Part shown: piece after piece, positions 15,382-24,024 of the stretch
How the letters are laid out: each line of letters begins with the position of its first letter
Position numbering within the stretch: the stretch's first letter is position 1
Origin: Candidatus Scalindua arabica
GTDB taxonomy: Bacteria > Planctomycetota > Brocadiia > Brocadiales > Scalinduaceae
Length of the DNA: 44,208 nt
Direction of reading: 5' to 3'
Assembly (NCBI GenBank): GCA_018263435.1
Contig: JAANXD010000041.1
Coordinates: 1 to 44,208, forward strand
The notes under the pieces: generated by a model
The model's input: only the letters and a program-made list of their open reading frames with translations
Database searches by the model: none
What the model was told of the DNA's origin: nothing
Program-made: the position numbers and the translations under genes

Positions 15382-17268
15382 TTAATCAGTATTGAATGCA
15401 GTATTTATATGATTTGTCAGTTCTGGGAAATCAAAAGGTTTCCTGATAATGAAGTCAACCATCATGTCTTCTTTATCCACATCCTTGATCTCCTCTCCCC
15501 AACCGGTGATTAAACCTATCTTTGGCCTCTTATCCAACCCATTCAAAGCCTTTATTACATTATATCCGGAAACTTCCGGCATGGCTATGTCACATAACAC
15601 AAGATCATAATCGACATTCCTGGTAAGTATTATGGCCTCTGTACCATTGTCAACAGTTCTTACCAGGTGGCCTTTTTTAGAAAGGAAATTATCAAGAATA
15701 TCGCATATAGCGGTTTCGTCATCTATCACCATGATGCGGAGAGACCTGCTTATTGTTTTTTCTTCCTGTTCAGGGAGTTCACTCGGGCTGTCGGTTTTAG
15801 TGGTTGTCGGGAATTGCAGAGTAAATATACTGCCCCTCCTGACCTCGCTTTCCACCTCTATCTTGCCGTCATGTCTGTTGATTATGCCGTAAGCCGTGCT
15901 CATGCCCAACCCTGTTCCTACAGCCGTCTTGGTGGTGAAAAATGGATCAAATATACTGTCCTTTACTTCCCCGGTCATACCCTCTCCATTATCAGAAATC
16001 CTGATAAATACTGTGTCCTTATTGCTCCACGTGCTGAAGGTCATACAGCCGCCATCAGGCATGGCGTCAAGGGCGTTGTTAATTATATTTACAAATACCT
16101 CTCTTATCTCTGAAGGGTTACACAGTATGTTTGGTATTTCTTTCATGTTTTCAGTGTTCATGTCGTAGTTTATGCCTTTCGTTTGAGCCATATTCCTCCA
16201 TCTGGGTATTGTGAAATCAATAGATTGCTTTATCAGCTCCCTTATATCAAAAGGCACATATTCTATAGAATCATTTGCTGTTTTGGAAAACTGAAGCATC
16301 TTGCTGGATATTTTAGCACCATCATCGGCTACCCTTTTAATAGTGCGGAGTGTCTCCACCAAGTCCTCTTGGTCTTTATAGGTAACTTGCAGCAACTGTA
16401 CGTTGCCGGAGATGATTGCAAGAATATTATTAAACTCGTGAGCAACTCCAGAGGCTATTGTCCCAATGGACTTTAGTTTCTCTGACTGCAAAAGAGACTC
16501 TTGCATCTTCTTACGCTCAGTGATGTCTTTTGCAATTCTAATGATGCGGTTAGTTGCCCCGGATGCTGACTTGACAGAAAAAGCACAATCCAGTATCCAA
16601 CGTATAGACCCGTCCGGACGAATAATGCGATATTCTTCTGCAAAGCTCGCCTTGCCCTGCACATGCTTTTCAAGAGCCTTAATAACCTTCTCACAATCAT
16701 CTGGATGGATATTATCCGTCCAGGACTTTGGCTGTTCGTACAAACTTTTGCACGTGCGCCCCCAAACAGTCTCGAATGCGGGACTTATATATAATATCTG
16801 CTCAAAATCAGGTGAGGCCACCCAGAAGACTTCAGGTATATTTTCTGCCAACTCTCTGAAGAGATCCCCACTCTCTTTCAACTTCGCTTCTGTCTCTCTG
16901 CGCTTGAATATTTGATTAATGGTTGATAAAAGACGGTCTAAACTTAACGGTTTTGTCTCGTATGAAATTACATGTTCTTGTTTCACTGCTTCTATTGCAG
17001 TTTCGAGTGAAGCATGTCCGATTATGTAGATGAATTCTGTTGACGGCAATGACTTTGAGATTTCACTTACAACCTCGGTACCCGGAATGTCAGGTAATCT
17101 AATATCAGTAATGACTAATTCATACCTGTTTTTCAGGGCCAGGTTAATTGCATCCTTGCCGTTATGCAGATATTCTACTGAATAGCCTTTCTCCTCTAAG
17201 ACATCATGCAGGCTGATACATTGTTCCTTGTTGTCGTCGACTAGAAGTATATCGGGAATTGTCTTCAT
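15382..17268 (-). CDS. Hybrid sensor histidine kinase (REC-PAS-HisKA-HATPase-REC)
   Basis: 628 aa, no membrane segment, so cytoplasmic. Order: receiver 1 (LLVDDN, phospho-acceptor D55 in TDIRLP), linker, PAS/PAC (about 134-255, ELAENIPEVFWVASPDFEQILYISPAF), HisKA with phosphorylated H277 in GVAHEFNNILA, HATPase (N box INNALDAMP, G boxes DNGEGM and GTGLGMSTAYGI), and receiver 2 (VIDDE, D560 in CDIAMP). This is the NtrB-like H-box subfamily with receivers at both ends, suggesting input from another kinase and output by phosphorelay to a separate Hpt protein or regulator. No partner adjacent. Divergent from feoB across a 228-bp gap. Confidence 0.93.
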   Translation of the reverse strand: MKTIPDILLVDDNKEQCISLHDVLEEKGYSVEYLHNGKDAINLALKNRYELVITDIRLPDIPGTEVVSEISKSLPSTEFIYIIGHASLETAIEAVKQEHVISYETKPLSLDRLLSTINQIFKRRETEAKLKESGDLFRELAENIPEVFWVASPDFEQILYISPAFETVWGRTCKSLYEQPKSWTDNIHPDDCEKVIKALEKHVQGKASFAEEYRIIRPDGSIRWILDCAFSVKSASGATNRIIRIAKDITERKKMQESLLQSEKLKSIGTIASGVAHEFNNILAIISGNVQLLQVTYKDQEDLVETLRTIKRVADDGAKISSKMLQFSKTANDSIEYVPFDIRELIKQSIDFTIPRWRNMAQTKGINYDMNTENMKEIPNILCNPSEIREVFVNIINNALDAMPDGGCMTFSTWSNKDTVFIRISDNGEGMTGEVKDSIFDPFFTTKTAVGTGLGMSTAYGIINRHDGKIEVESEVRRGSIFTLQFPTTTKTDSPSELPEQEEKTISRSLRIMVIDDETAICDILDNFLSKKGHLVRTVDNGTEAIILTRNVDYDLVLCDIAMPEVSGYNVIKALNGLDKRPKIGLITGWGEEIKDVDKEDMMVDFIIRKPFDFPELTNHINTAFNTD

Positions 17269-17377
17269 CGAATTGTAAATTTGTATATGGGCTGCTACTT
17301 TTGCTATAATTATATCTAAAATACATATAATATCAAGAACAAATAGTGCATCAGTAAAATCTAAATCTAAATATAAA

Positions 17378-17405
17378 TTGACTTTACAGAATTTTTATAT
17401 ATTAT
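17378..17405 (+). promoter_or_regulatory. Predicted sigma-70 promoter for feoB
   Basis: TTGACT (17378-17383), a 16-bp spacer, then TATTAT (17400-17405). It is close to consensus and points at feoB. The expected transcript start near 17412 lies just before the Fur-box-like palindrome. The region is AT-rich, so chance matches are possible. Confidence 0.45.
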
Positions 17406-17419
17406 ATAAGACAGGTGTT

Positions 17420-17438
17420 ATTGAGACTCGTTCTCAAT
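17420..17438. promoter_or_regulatory. Fur-box-like operator upstream of feoB
   Basis: attgagactcgttctcaat is a 19-bp inverted repeat (attgaga / tctcaat, five-base centre). The half-site TGAGA resembles Fur-family boxes. It lies 22 to 40 bp before the TTG at 17461 and just downstream of a predicted promoter. A regulator bound here would block transcription. The DtxR-FeoA protein encoded downstream is an alternative ligand. Confidence 0.6.
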
Positions 17439-17496
17439 TTGCTTATAGTATTGTATCTCTTTGGCGAATTACCACTTATATAAAACGGTTTTTGAA

Positions 17497-19785
17497 ATGC
17501 ACGAAACAAAAATAAAAATTCCTGATTCTAAAGCAATTGATTATCGAATTGCTCTGGTTGGTAATCCGAATGTGGGGAAGAGCGTACTGTTTGGATTGCT
17601 TACCGGAAAGTATGTAACCGTATCAAACTATCCGGGAACGACAGTAGAGGTTTCCCGTGGTATGTATGTGGGTTCCAATGAAACAGTTGAGGTGGTTGAT
17701 ACACCAGGAGCCAACAGCCTGATCTCACATTCGGAAGATGAGAGGGTTGCGCGCGACATTCTTCTGAGAGATGAAGAGCAGAAGATAATCCAGATAATAG
17801 ATGCCAAGAATATACAGAGGGGTTTATTGATCACTACTCAGTTAGCAGAAATGGGCCTTCCTGTATCGATAGGTTTGAATATGTGGGACGAGACGCTGGA
17901 CAGGGGGATGACCATCGATACCGATAAATTACAGGAAAAACTGGGAGTGACTTTAACAAAGACGATTGCAACACAAAAGTATGGAATCAACACATTAAGA
18001 AACTCGGCTGACTCGGTAAAGGTCCCAAAGATCAATATAGATTACGGAGAAGATATCGAGGAGGGTATAAAGAAGATTGAGGCATTACTGCCGGACAACC
18101 TCACTATTAAGAAAAGGGCGGTAGCCATAATGGTGCTGTCTTTCGATGAGGATCTAGAGGAGACTTTAAAATTTGATAAGCAGCTAACCGACAGTATTCA
18201 CAAGGTCAGGGACGATGTGCAAACCAAATACGGCCATTCTTTAAGTTATGTAATAATCAGGAAACGCAGTGAATATGTAGATAATTTATTGAAAGGGATT
18301 GTAAGCTACAGAGGTAAGGAGGAAAAATCAGGTGCGATAGCAAGAAATGCATTCTTCTTCTTTATTATGCCGCTGATTTCTTTCTTTATCGGGCTAAAGG
18401 TTATGGATCTGCTGATGTTTATGATTTCAAATTATGTGATGGCAAGTGGACAAACGGCCTTGATATTGAAGCTTGCGGGCGGCGGAGTATCAGTCGGCTT
18501 TTATTCATTTTATCTGTTCGCAAGAGAATACAAATCAGGCCGGAAGATAACCAGTATACTGGGTACTTTAACCATGCATCCCGGCCTTGCGTGGCCGATG
18601 CTGCTTGTGGTTTTATGGGGCATTTACAAAATAGTGGGGGAGTTTGGCGCAGGAGAGTGTGTTGATTTTATAGAGAGCAAGATTTTTGGTTCATCACTGG
18701 AAATGTCCGGTGGGTTTAATTTCAGAGTGTTTATACCATTCACCGACATTGAATATATATTTACGCATGTAAATTTTCAGGGAATCAATTATTACCTCGG
18801 ATTACTGTTTCAGAAATTTATGAGTGCTGACAATATCATTTTCCAATTGTTCATGGGTGAAGAAGCAGGCATAGTGCAGGTAGGTGTGACCTATTCCATA
18901 GCTATAATACTGCCCATTGTCGGATTTTTCTTTGTAAGTTTTGGACTGATGGAGGACAGCGGATATTTACCGAGGCTGGCCGTAATGCTGAACAGGTTTT
19001 TCAAGGTAATCGGTTTAAATGGCAAGGCAGTATTACCCATGGTGTTGGGATTGGGTTGTGATACCATGGCCACTTTGACTACGCGTATACTCGATACCAG
19101 GAAGGAAAGAATCATATCTACTCTGCTGCTTGCCCTTGCTGTGCCGTGTTCTGCTCAGTTAGGGGTGATTGCTGGAATACTGGGTAGTGTATCCGGGCTG
19201 CACCTGACAATCTATTTTGCTGTTATATTTTTTCAAATGTTACTGGTTGGCTATATCTCTTCAAAGGTCCTTAAGGGGGAAGGGTCGGATTTCCTGATGG
19301 AAATGCCTCCATTCAGAAGGCCGAAGCTGACTAATATATTATTGAAAACTTATTACAGGACTAAATGGTTCCTGAAGGAGGCGGTGCCTTTATTTGTATT
19401 AGGCACATTTATATTGTTTATACTTACAAAACTTGGTATTTTAACGTATATTGAGTTGGCGGCCAGGCCTGTGGTAAAGCATTTTCTGGGCCTGCCGGTT
19501 GAGACTACGAGTGGTTTTTTACTGGGTTTCCTGCGCAGGGATTATGCCGTTGTGAGTATTTTCAAGGCATTGGAGGAGAAAGCCGGTGGCCTGGTAATTG
19601 ATCCAAATCAACTTATAGTTGCGCTTGTTGTTATCACGCTTTTTGTGCCTTGCCTGGCGAATTTCTTTGTTATGATAAAGGAAAGGGGCGCTAAGACAGC
19701 ATTTTGCATGCTCGCTTTCATCATACCGTTTGCTTTCCTTGTCGGTGGAATTTTAAGATATATATTGCAGTGGCTGTCAATTTGA
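17497..19785 (+). CDS. feoB: Ferrous iron transporter FeoB
   Basis: 762 aa from ATG 17497; a TTG at 17461 would add 12 residues. Neither start has a Shine-Dalgarno sequence. The N-terminal G domain has G1 GNPNVGKS, G2 NYPGTTVE, G3 DTPGANSL and G4 NMWD, followed by the helical S domain. The membrane part has about ten helices with the two Gate motifs (GFFFVSFGLMEDSGYLPRLAVML with VLGLGCDTMATLTTRIL, and GTFILFILTKLG). It imports Fe2+ across the cytoplasmic membrane under GTP control. FeoA is not separate but fused to the DtxR-like regulator immediately downstream. A Fur-like box precedes the gene. Confidence 0.95.
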   Translation: MHETKIKIPDSKAIDYRIALVGNPNVGKSVLFGLLTGKYVTVSNYPGTTVEVSRGMYVGSNETVEVVDTPGANSLISHSEDERVARDILLRDEEQKIIQIIDAKNIQRGLLITTQLAEMGLPVSIGLNMWDETLDRGMTIDTDKLQEKLGVTLTKTIATQKYGINTLRNSADSVKVPKINIDYGEDIEEGIKKIEALLPDNLTIKKRAVAIMVLSFDEDLEETLKFDKQLTDSIHKVRDDVQTKYGHSLSYVIIRKRSEYVDNLLKGIVSYRGKEEKSGAIARNAFFFFIMPLISFFIGLKVMDLLMFMISNYVMASGQTALILKLAGGGVSVGFYSFYLFAREYKSGRKITSILGTLTMHPGLAWPMLLVVLWGIYKIVGEFGAGECVDFIESKIFGSSLEMSGGFNFRVFIPFTDIEYIFTHVNFQGINYYLGLLFQKFMSADNIIFQLFMGEEAGIVQVGVTYSIAIILPIVGFFFVSFGLMEDSGYLPRLAVMLNRFFKVIGLNGKAVLPMVLGLGCDTMATLTTRILDTRKERIISTLLLALAVPCSAQLGVIAGILGSVSGLHLTIYFAVIFFQMLLVGYISSKVLKGEGSDFLMEMPPFRRPKLTNILLKTYYRTKWFLKEAVPLFVLGTFILFILTKLGILTYIELAARPVVKHFLGLPVETTSGFLLGFLRRDYAVVSIFKALEEKAGGLVIDPNQLIVALVVITLFVPCLANFFVMIKERGAKTAFCMLAFIIPFAFLVGGILRYILQWLSI

Positions 19786-19815
19786 AAAGGTTATATTAGT
19801 TAGGAGTTGGTTTAA

Positions 19816-20469
19816 ATGGCTGAAGAGATACAAATAGAAGAGATGCTTGAGTATATCTGGATGCTTGAGGAGGATCATGGCAAAGCGGAAAGTACACGTA
19901 TGGATGATAAGTTTGGCAATGAAATCGCAAAGGACTATTTGAATAAAATGGTTGAGAAGAAGTTGATAAGTTTAAGCAATTCCAGTATAGTTTTCACGGA
20001 CAATGGGAAAAATCGGGCAAAGTCGATTATCAGGCGCCACCGTATTGCTGAAAGGCTTCTAAATGACGTACTGGAGATGACCGGTGATGAGTTTGAAGCC
20101 GGCGCCTGCCAGTTTGAACACTTTGTAAACGAAGAAATTATTGCAAGTATCTGTACATTGCTTGGCCATCCTGCTGAATGCCCTCATGGAAAAAAGATTC
20201 CACCCGGTGAATGTTGCACAAGTGCAAGGAGGAAACTGGGACCGGTAATAAATCCACTGTCTGAAATCAAATCCGGTGAGAAGGTAAAGGTGGTATACGT
20301 CACAACCAAATCTCATGCAAGCCTGGACAGGCTTTCGGCAATAGGTGTGATCCCCGGACTCGAACTCACTATACATCAAAAACGCCCGAGTATTATTATC
20401 CAATATGGAGAGACACAATTAGCGTTGGATAAGGATATAGCAGAGAATATATTTGTAAGAGCAGTATAA
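19816..20469 (+). CDS. DtxR/MntR-type metalloregulator fused to FeoA domain
   Basis: 217 aa. Residues 1-60 form the winged helix (MLEYIWMLEEDHGKAESTRMDDKFG, then DYLNKMVEKKLISL). About 65-140 is the DtxR dimerisation and metal-binding region (RRHRIAERLLNDVLEMTGDEFEAGACQFEHFVNEEI, LLGHPAECPHGKKIPPG). About 145-217 is an FeoA/SH3-like domain (LDRLSAIGVIPGLELTIHQKRPSIIIQYGETQLALDKDIA). AGGAG lies before the ATG, 30 bp after feoB. It probably senses Fe2+ or Mn2+ and controls feoB. The FeoA part may regulate either FeoB directly or DNA binding. Confidence 0.92.
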   Translation: MAEEIQIEEMLEYIWMLEEDHGKAESTRMDDKFGNEIAKDYLNKMVEKKLISLSNSSIVFTDNGKNRAKSIIRRHRIAERLLNDVLEMTGDEFEAGACQFEHFVNEEIIASICTLLGHPAECPHGKKIPPGECCTSARRKLGPVINPLSEIKSGEKVKVVYVTTKSHASLDRLSAIGVIPGLELTIHQKRPSIIIQYGETQLALDKDIAENIFVRAV

Positions 20470-20558
20470 GATTTCAGAAGTTTCTATCACCCACAAATTC
20501 CAGAATACTTAACCCACCTTTCAGAAGTTAATCAGTCGGTCCACCATTCTGTTTTAAC

Positions 20559-20587
20559 TTGACATCAAAATCATGCTGTGTTATTTA
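20559..20587 (+). promoter_or_regulatory. Weak candidate promoter for the L,D-transpeptidase gene
   Basis: A perfect TTGACA at 20559-20564 is followed after 17 bp by tattta (20582-20587), which matches the -10 consensus poorly. It is placed about 80 bp before the ATG at 20665. Low confidence. Confidence 0.3.
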
Positions 20588-20664
20588 TCGATTATACCGA
20601 TAGATAGCTTAAATTCTAGAATTTTCTATAGCATCAAAACAATAATAGATTAAAAGAGATTTGA

Positions 20665-21585
20665 ATGAAAAATTTGATTTACAGAAATATCATAATTAAC
20701 CTGTCCTGCCTTCTCATGCTTCACTGTTTTAATACGACAGAAAATGTCTATGGCAAAGATAATAAAAGTTACATAACAGAAGGCGATATTATCATAACGA
20801 CAGATGACCTTGATAAAGTGCCTGATGTGGAACCTCCTGAAAAGGCTGTTACTCCTGACGTCAAGAAAGAGGGAAAGAAGGGTTTTTCCTATAAGCTTGT
20901 TGCTGAGTATCTCAAGAATGGGAAGAAATATGAAGCAAGAAATGAGTTGTCAGATTTATATTTTGCGGAAACTGATAAGGCCAGACGGGCTGAAATAAAG
21001 AGTAAACTTAATGAACTGAATGCAGAACTTGTGTTTTCCAGGGAACCCAGTCAGGATGCTTTCATTTACGTGGTAAGGCCCGGTGATTCGCTGATAAAGA
21101 TTGCCTCTAAATTTAATACTAATTACGAATTTATTATGCGTATAAACAATAAGCATCGTACAAGTATCAGAGTGGGTGAGCGTTTGAAAATACTGAAAGG
21201 TAATGTAACAGTATTAGTAGATAAGAGTGATTACACGTTAACACTCTTACTAGATGGCCACTTTATAAAGCAATATCCGGTTGGTACCGGCAAGGCTGAC
21301 AAAACGCCGGAGGGGAAATTTAGTATTGATAATAAATTGATAAATCCTGTATGGTATTCGCCTGATGGGATATATCAATTTGGCGATCCAGAAAACGTAT
21401 TAGGAACACGATGGATAGGTTTTGAGGATAAGAAGGGGCTATACGGTTATGGTATCCATGGCACAACCGATCCTGATTCGATTGGCAAGGAAATGTCGAA
21501 TGGATGCATACGGCTTAGAAATGAAGATGTTGAAGACCTTTTTGACTATGTCAGGTCTAAAATGACTGTTGTAATACAGAAATAA
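20665..21585 (+). CDS. LysM and L,D-transpeptidase (YkuD) protein
   Basis: 306 aa. The N-terminal hydrophobic segment (about 5-22) is a likely signal peptide; a Cys follows but the lipobox is poor. A linker follows, then LysM (about 132-175, YVVRPGDSLIKIASKFNTNYEFIMRINNKHRTSIRVGERLKI). The YkuD domain (about 178-306) has the catalytic pattern YGIHGTTDPDSIGKEMSNGCIRLRN, with the active Cys in S-N-G-C-I-R. It should bind peptidoglycan and make or modify 3-3 cross-links or attach proteins. This supports a peptidoglycan-containing wall. Confidence 0.92.
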   Translation: MKNLIYRNIIINLSCLLMLHCFNTTENVYGKDNKSYITEGDIIITTDDLDKVPDVEPPEKAVTPDVKKEGKKGFSYKLVAEYLKNGKKYEARNELSDLYFAETDKARRAEIKSKLNELNAELVFSREPSQDAFIYVVRPGDSLIKIASKFNTNYEFIMRINNKHRTSIRVGERLKILKGNVTVLVDKSDYTLTLLLDGHFIKQYPVGTGKADKTPEGKFSIDNKLINPVWYSPDGIYQFGDPENVLGTRWIGFEDKKGLYGYGIHGTTDPDSIGKEMSNGCIRLRNEDVEDLFDYVRSKMTVVIQK

Positions 21586-21652
21586 GGCTTTATTCCCACA
21601 AATTGAGTCTTTGGCAATGTTTTGGTTTTGTACTTGTTTTTCTCGATTTAGC

Positions 21653-21779
21653 AAATTCTAAATTCGAAACCCGAAACAAACTCGAACTCTCAAATGGCTT
21701 AAATTCAAAACAAAAAAAGTTTAGAACTTTTGAGCATTTGAATTTAGATAATTGTTTCGTATTTCGATATTCGGTATTT
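21653..21779. repeat. AT-rich interspersed element, copy 2 (TcGAAAnnCGAAACAA family)
   Basis: The left arm (about 21653-21680, attcgaaacccgaaacaaa) and right arm (about 21751-21779, attgtttcgtatttcgatat) are imperfect inverted copies that share their words with the element at 7361-7517. Non-coding, in the gap before the Cys-rich gene. Confidence 0.55.
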
Positions 21780-21858
21780 GGATTTAACCTGGTGTAAATC
21801 AAATCCAGGTAATTTTTGAAATTACTTAAATTTTACATCAGGAAGAAAAGGAATTAAG

Positions 21859-22368
21859 ATGGAATGGTATATTAATAAGGGTTCTAAGGTCTGCTTTCTA
21901 TGTGAAAGAACGTTCGCAGAAGAAGAGGTCTACCTCTCTGCACTTTATGATGAAGACAACGCATTTGTAAGGAAGGACTTTTGCGAGGAGTGCTGGGATA
22001 AGAAGGGGGAGGGTAATATCTTTTCACACTGGAAGACGAAAGTACCTAAAAAGCCGGAAACGGTACAGAGGTATGCAAATATAGATGTCTTTTATGACTT
22101 ATTTAATAAACTCGAAAACGAAGAAGATGTATCGAGGGTGAATTTCAGATATGTGTTGTCCCTGTATCTGATGAGAAAAAAGGTACTGAAATTAAAGACT
22201 TCACACAAGTCTAATGGGAATGAATACCTTGTACTTCACAACGTTAGAGAGGACAGGGATACAGAAGTTCTCAAACCTCAGTTAAACAAGGAAGAGGTGT
22301 TAGCGGTTACAGACGAAATAGGCAAATTGGTAAATTGCGAACCACAAGCTAGCGTCGGTAACGCATAG
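21859..22368 (+). CDS. Conserved-looking hypothetical protein with N-terminal zinc-finger-like cysteines
   Basis: 169 aa, soluble and acidic. The N-terminus has two Cys pairs, VCFLCERTF and DFCEECWDKKGEG, spaced for a treble-clef or zinc-ribbon site (C12, C15, C41, C44). The rest is mixed helix and strand (INVFYDLFNKLENEEDVSRVNFRYVL-like region, then YLVLHNVREDRDTEVLKPQL). I do not recognise the family from sequence alone. The ATG is preceded by aggaagaaaagga. It is followed by a convergent 91-aa gene. Confidence 0.6.
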   Translation: MEWYINKGSKVCFLCERTFAEEEVYLSALYDEDNAFVRKDFCEECWDKKGEGNIFSHWKTKVPKKPETVQRYANIDVFYDLFNKLENEEDVSRVNFRYVLSLYLMRKKVLKLKTSHKSNGNEYLVLHNVREDRDTEVLKPQLNKEEVLAVTDEIGKLVNCEPQASVGNA

Positions 22369-22447
22369 CTTGCAGCAAGTTTGAAGTGGACTTAAGATGA
22401 TAAAAGGTGCCTATGTTAGGAAACAGATGCGGCTTGAACCGTTTAAG

Positions 22448-22459
22448 CTGTTCAAACAG
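22448..22459. terminator. Weak hairpin between convergent genes
   Basis: ctgttcaaacag is a perfect palindrome flanked by repeated accgtttaa/tttaaaccgtt words, in the gap between the converging genes at 21859 and 22500. It may end transcripts from either side, but there is no strong U-tract. Confidence 0.3.
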
Positions 22460-22499
22460 TTTAAACCGTTATTTCCCCCCAACTTCAGGCACTTATTTA

Positions 22500-22775
22500 T
22501 TATGCAGATGCTTCTGGTACCGGAACTGCCGGAGCTGTTTCCGTAACTACATTGTACGGACATCCTTCGCAGTCTACCGCAATCCCCTGATTCTTTTTCT
22601 GCTTTAACTTGACACGTAACTTATCGATTGTCTCCTCAGTAATAGATGGATCTCTCTGCAACCTGAATAAATCACGTCTTATTTGCCTGGTCTTTTTTAT
22701 GCTCGGACATTGCGACCTTGCAACCCTTGAAGGGCAGATGCTTACTATTTTCTTTTTGTTTATTCGTTTTTCCAT
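22500..22775 (-). CDS. Small basic Cys-containing hypothetical protein
   Basis: 91 aa. Two Cys pairs, VSICPSRVARSQCPS (C14, C23) and VDCEGCPYN (C69, C72), flank a highly basic helical middle (KKTRQIRRDLFRLQRD...KLRVKLKQKKNQG), with a Pro/Ala-rich tail. This could be a zinc- or cluster-binding nucleic-acid protein. I do not recognise the family. It starts 19 bp after rnc ends, with aaagg eight bases upstream of ATG, so it is likely co-transcribed with rnc and the NYN gene. Confidence 0.55.
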   Translation of the reverse strand: MEKRINKKKIVSICPSRVARSQCPSIKKTRQIRRDLFRLQRDPSITEETIDKLRVKLKQKKNQGIAVDCEGCPYNVVTETAPAVPVPEASA

Positions 22776-22793
22776 GTTATTTTCCTTTATTAA

Positions 22794-23516
22794 TTATTCT
22801 ATTTCTACGGCTAGATATTCTAATGTTTTCTTGGCTGCTACCTGTTCTGCCTCCTTCTTGTTGCTTCCTAATCCAGTGCAATGTTCAACCGTGTTTATCA
22901 GGGTTACTACTTCAAAAGTTTTATCGTGATCCGGTCCACTTTGCTTGATTATTTTGTATCTGGGTATATATCCCTGCTGCCTCTGGCAATAGTGTTGGAG
23001 TATGGATTTATAATTTTTATCGTGTTTATTGTCGCATACGATATTTATCTCTTTTTTCAGACTTTTCAGTATAAAATCATTGGCAACCTTCAATCCTCCA
23101 TCCATATAAATCGCAGCGATGATGGCCTCAAAAACGTTTGCTATAAGTGACTTTGGGAAAGAAGTGCTTTCCTTAAGTCCCTTTCCTACAGAGATGTACT
23201 CTTTTAAACCCATCTCTGTCCCGATTTTGGCAAGCGTTGCGCGACTGACAACTACAGATTTTATTTTAGTTAATTTTCCTTCTGAATAATCCGGAAACTT
23301 CTTAAACAGGTGTTCAGAGATTACCATTCCAAGTATGGCATCACCGAGAAATTCCAGTCTTTCGTTGCTGGGGTTAAAAGGCGTTTTAAATGATGTATGC
23401 GTCAGTGCATTCTCAAGCAGTTTAATGTTCTTGAAAGAATAAGCCAGTTTCTTCTGGCAATCCACCAGTTTATCCGCCAATTCTTTTTTTTCAGTTGCTA
23501 GCACCATTTTTAACAA
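22794..23516 (-). CDS. rnc: Ribonuclease III
   Basis: 240 aa, normal length. RNase III domain (about 20-155) with the signature NERLEFLGDAILGMVISEHLF and the second metal-binding region SLIANVFEAIIAAIYMDGG. The double-stranded RNA-binding domain is at about 168-236 (KNYKSILQHYCQRQQGYIPRYKIIKQSGPDHDKTFEV, then GLGSNKKEAEQVAAKKTLEYL). It cuts double-stranded RNA in rRNA processing and mRNA turnover. The 5' end overlaps the upstream NYN gene by 26 bases, so translation is probably coupled. A second ATG lies nine bases into the frame. Confidence 0.95.
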   Translation of the reverse strand: MLKMVLATEKKELADKLVDCQKKLAYSFKNIKLLENALTHTSFKTPFNPSNERLEFLGDAILGMVISEHLFKKFPDYSEGKLTKIKSVVVSRATLAKIGTEMGLKEYISVGKGLKESTSFPKSLIANVFEAIIAAIYMDGGLKVANDFILKSLKKEINIVCDNKHDKNYKSILQHYCQRQQGYIPRYKIIKQSGPDHDKTFEVVTLINTVEHCTGLGSNKKEAEQVAAKKTLEYLAVEIE

Positions 23517-24024
23517 ATTTCTTTTCCTTAAATAACATTGATTCTTCTATTGCCGTATATTGGGTTGATGCCTCGATTAATTCCACTGCAGTGCTTTTGC
23601 GAAAAGATACTACTTCAACACGACATCCATGTGCCTTTAGCATTTCTACCAGTGGCACGAAGTCACCATCACCTGAAACGAGCACTATTGTATCAAGTTT
23701 AGGAGCTATTGCAATGGTATCAATGGCAATCCCCATGTCCCAATCACCCTTGGCAGTCCCGTCCGGTCTGAGACGTAATTCTTTAGACTTTATTTCGTAT
23801 CCCAGGCGTTTGAGTGCATCCGAAAAGCCGGATTGGTCAACATCCGGTTTATGTACTGCATATGCCACAGCCCTTATAAGTTCCCTATTTGCAACCACTT
23901 CCTGTAGCAGTTTGCTGTAGTCAATCTTTGATTGGTGTAGAGCCTTTGCCGAATAGAACATATTCTGTACATCAACAAATATCCCCAATCTCTGCCGGTT
24001 CATCTTAACTACTTCACCTGTCAT
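23491..24024 (-). CDS. NYN-domain (LabA/DUF88) putative ribonuclease
   Basis: 177 aa. PIN-like NYN fold of the LabA/DUF88 family: RLGIFVDVQNMFYSAKAL with the first catalytic-type Asp, then GDWDMGIAIDTIAIAPKLDTIVLVSGDGDFVPLVEMLKAHGCRVEVVSF with the S-G-D-G-D-F acidic motif, and STAVELIEASTQYTAIEE. Probably a metal-dependent RNase; substrates are unknown. ATG 24024 and an in-frame ATG 24003 are both plausible. It overlaps rnc, and the pairing with a double-strand RNase suggests a shared RNA-processing role. Confidence 0.85.
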   Translation of the reverse strand: MTGEVVKMNRQRLGIFVDVQNMFYSAKALHQSKIDYSKLLQEVVANRELIRAVAYAVHKPDVDQSGFSDALKRLGYEIKSKELRLRPDGTAKGDWDMGIAIDTIAIAPKLDTIVLVSGDGDFVPLVEMLKAHGCRVEVVSFRKSTAVELIEASTQYTAIEESMLFKEKKFVKNGASN

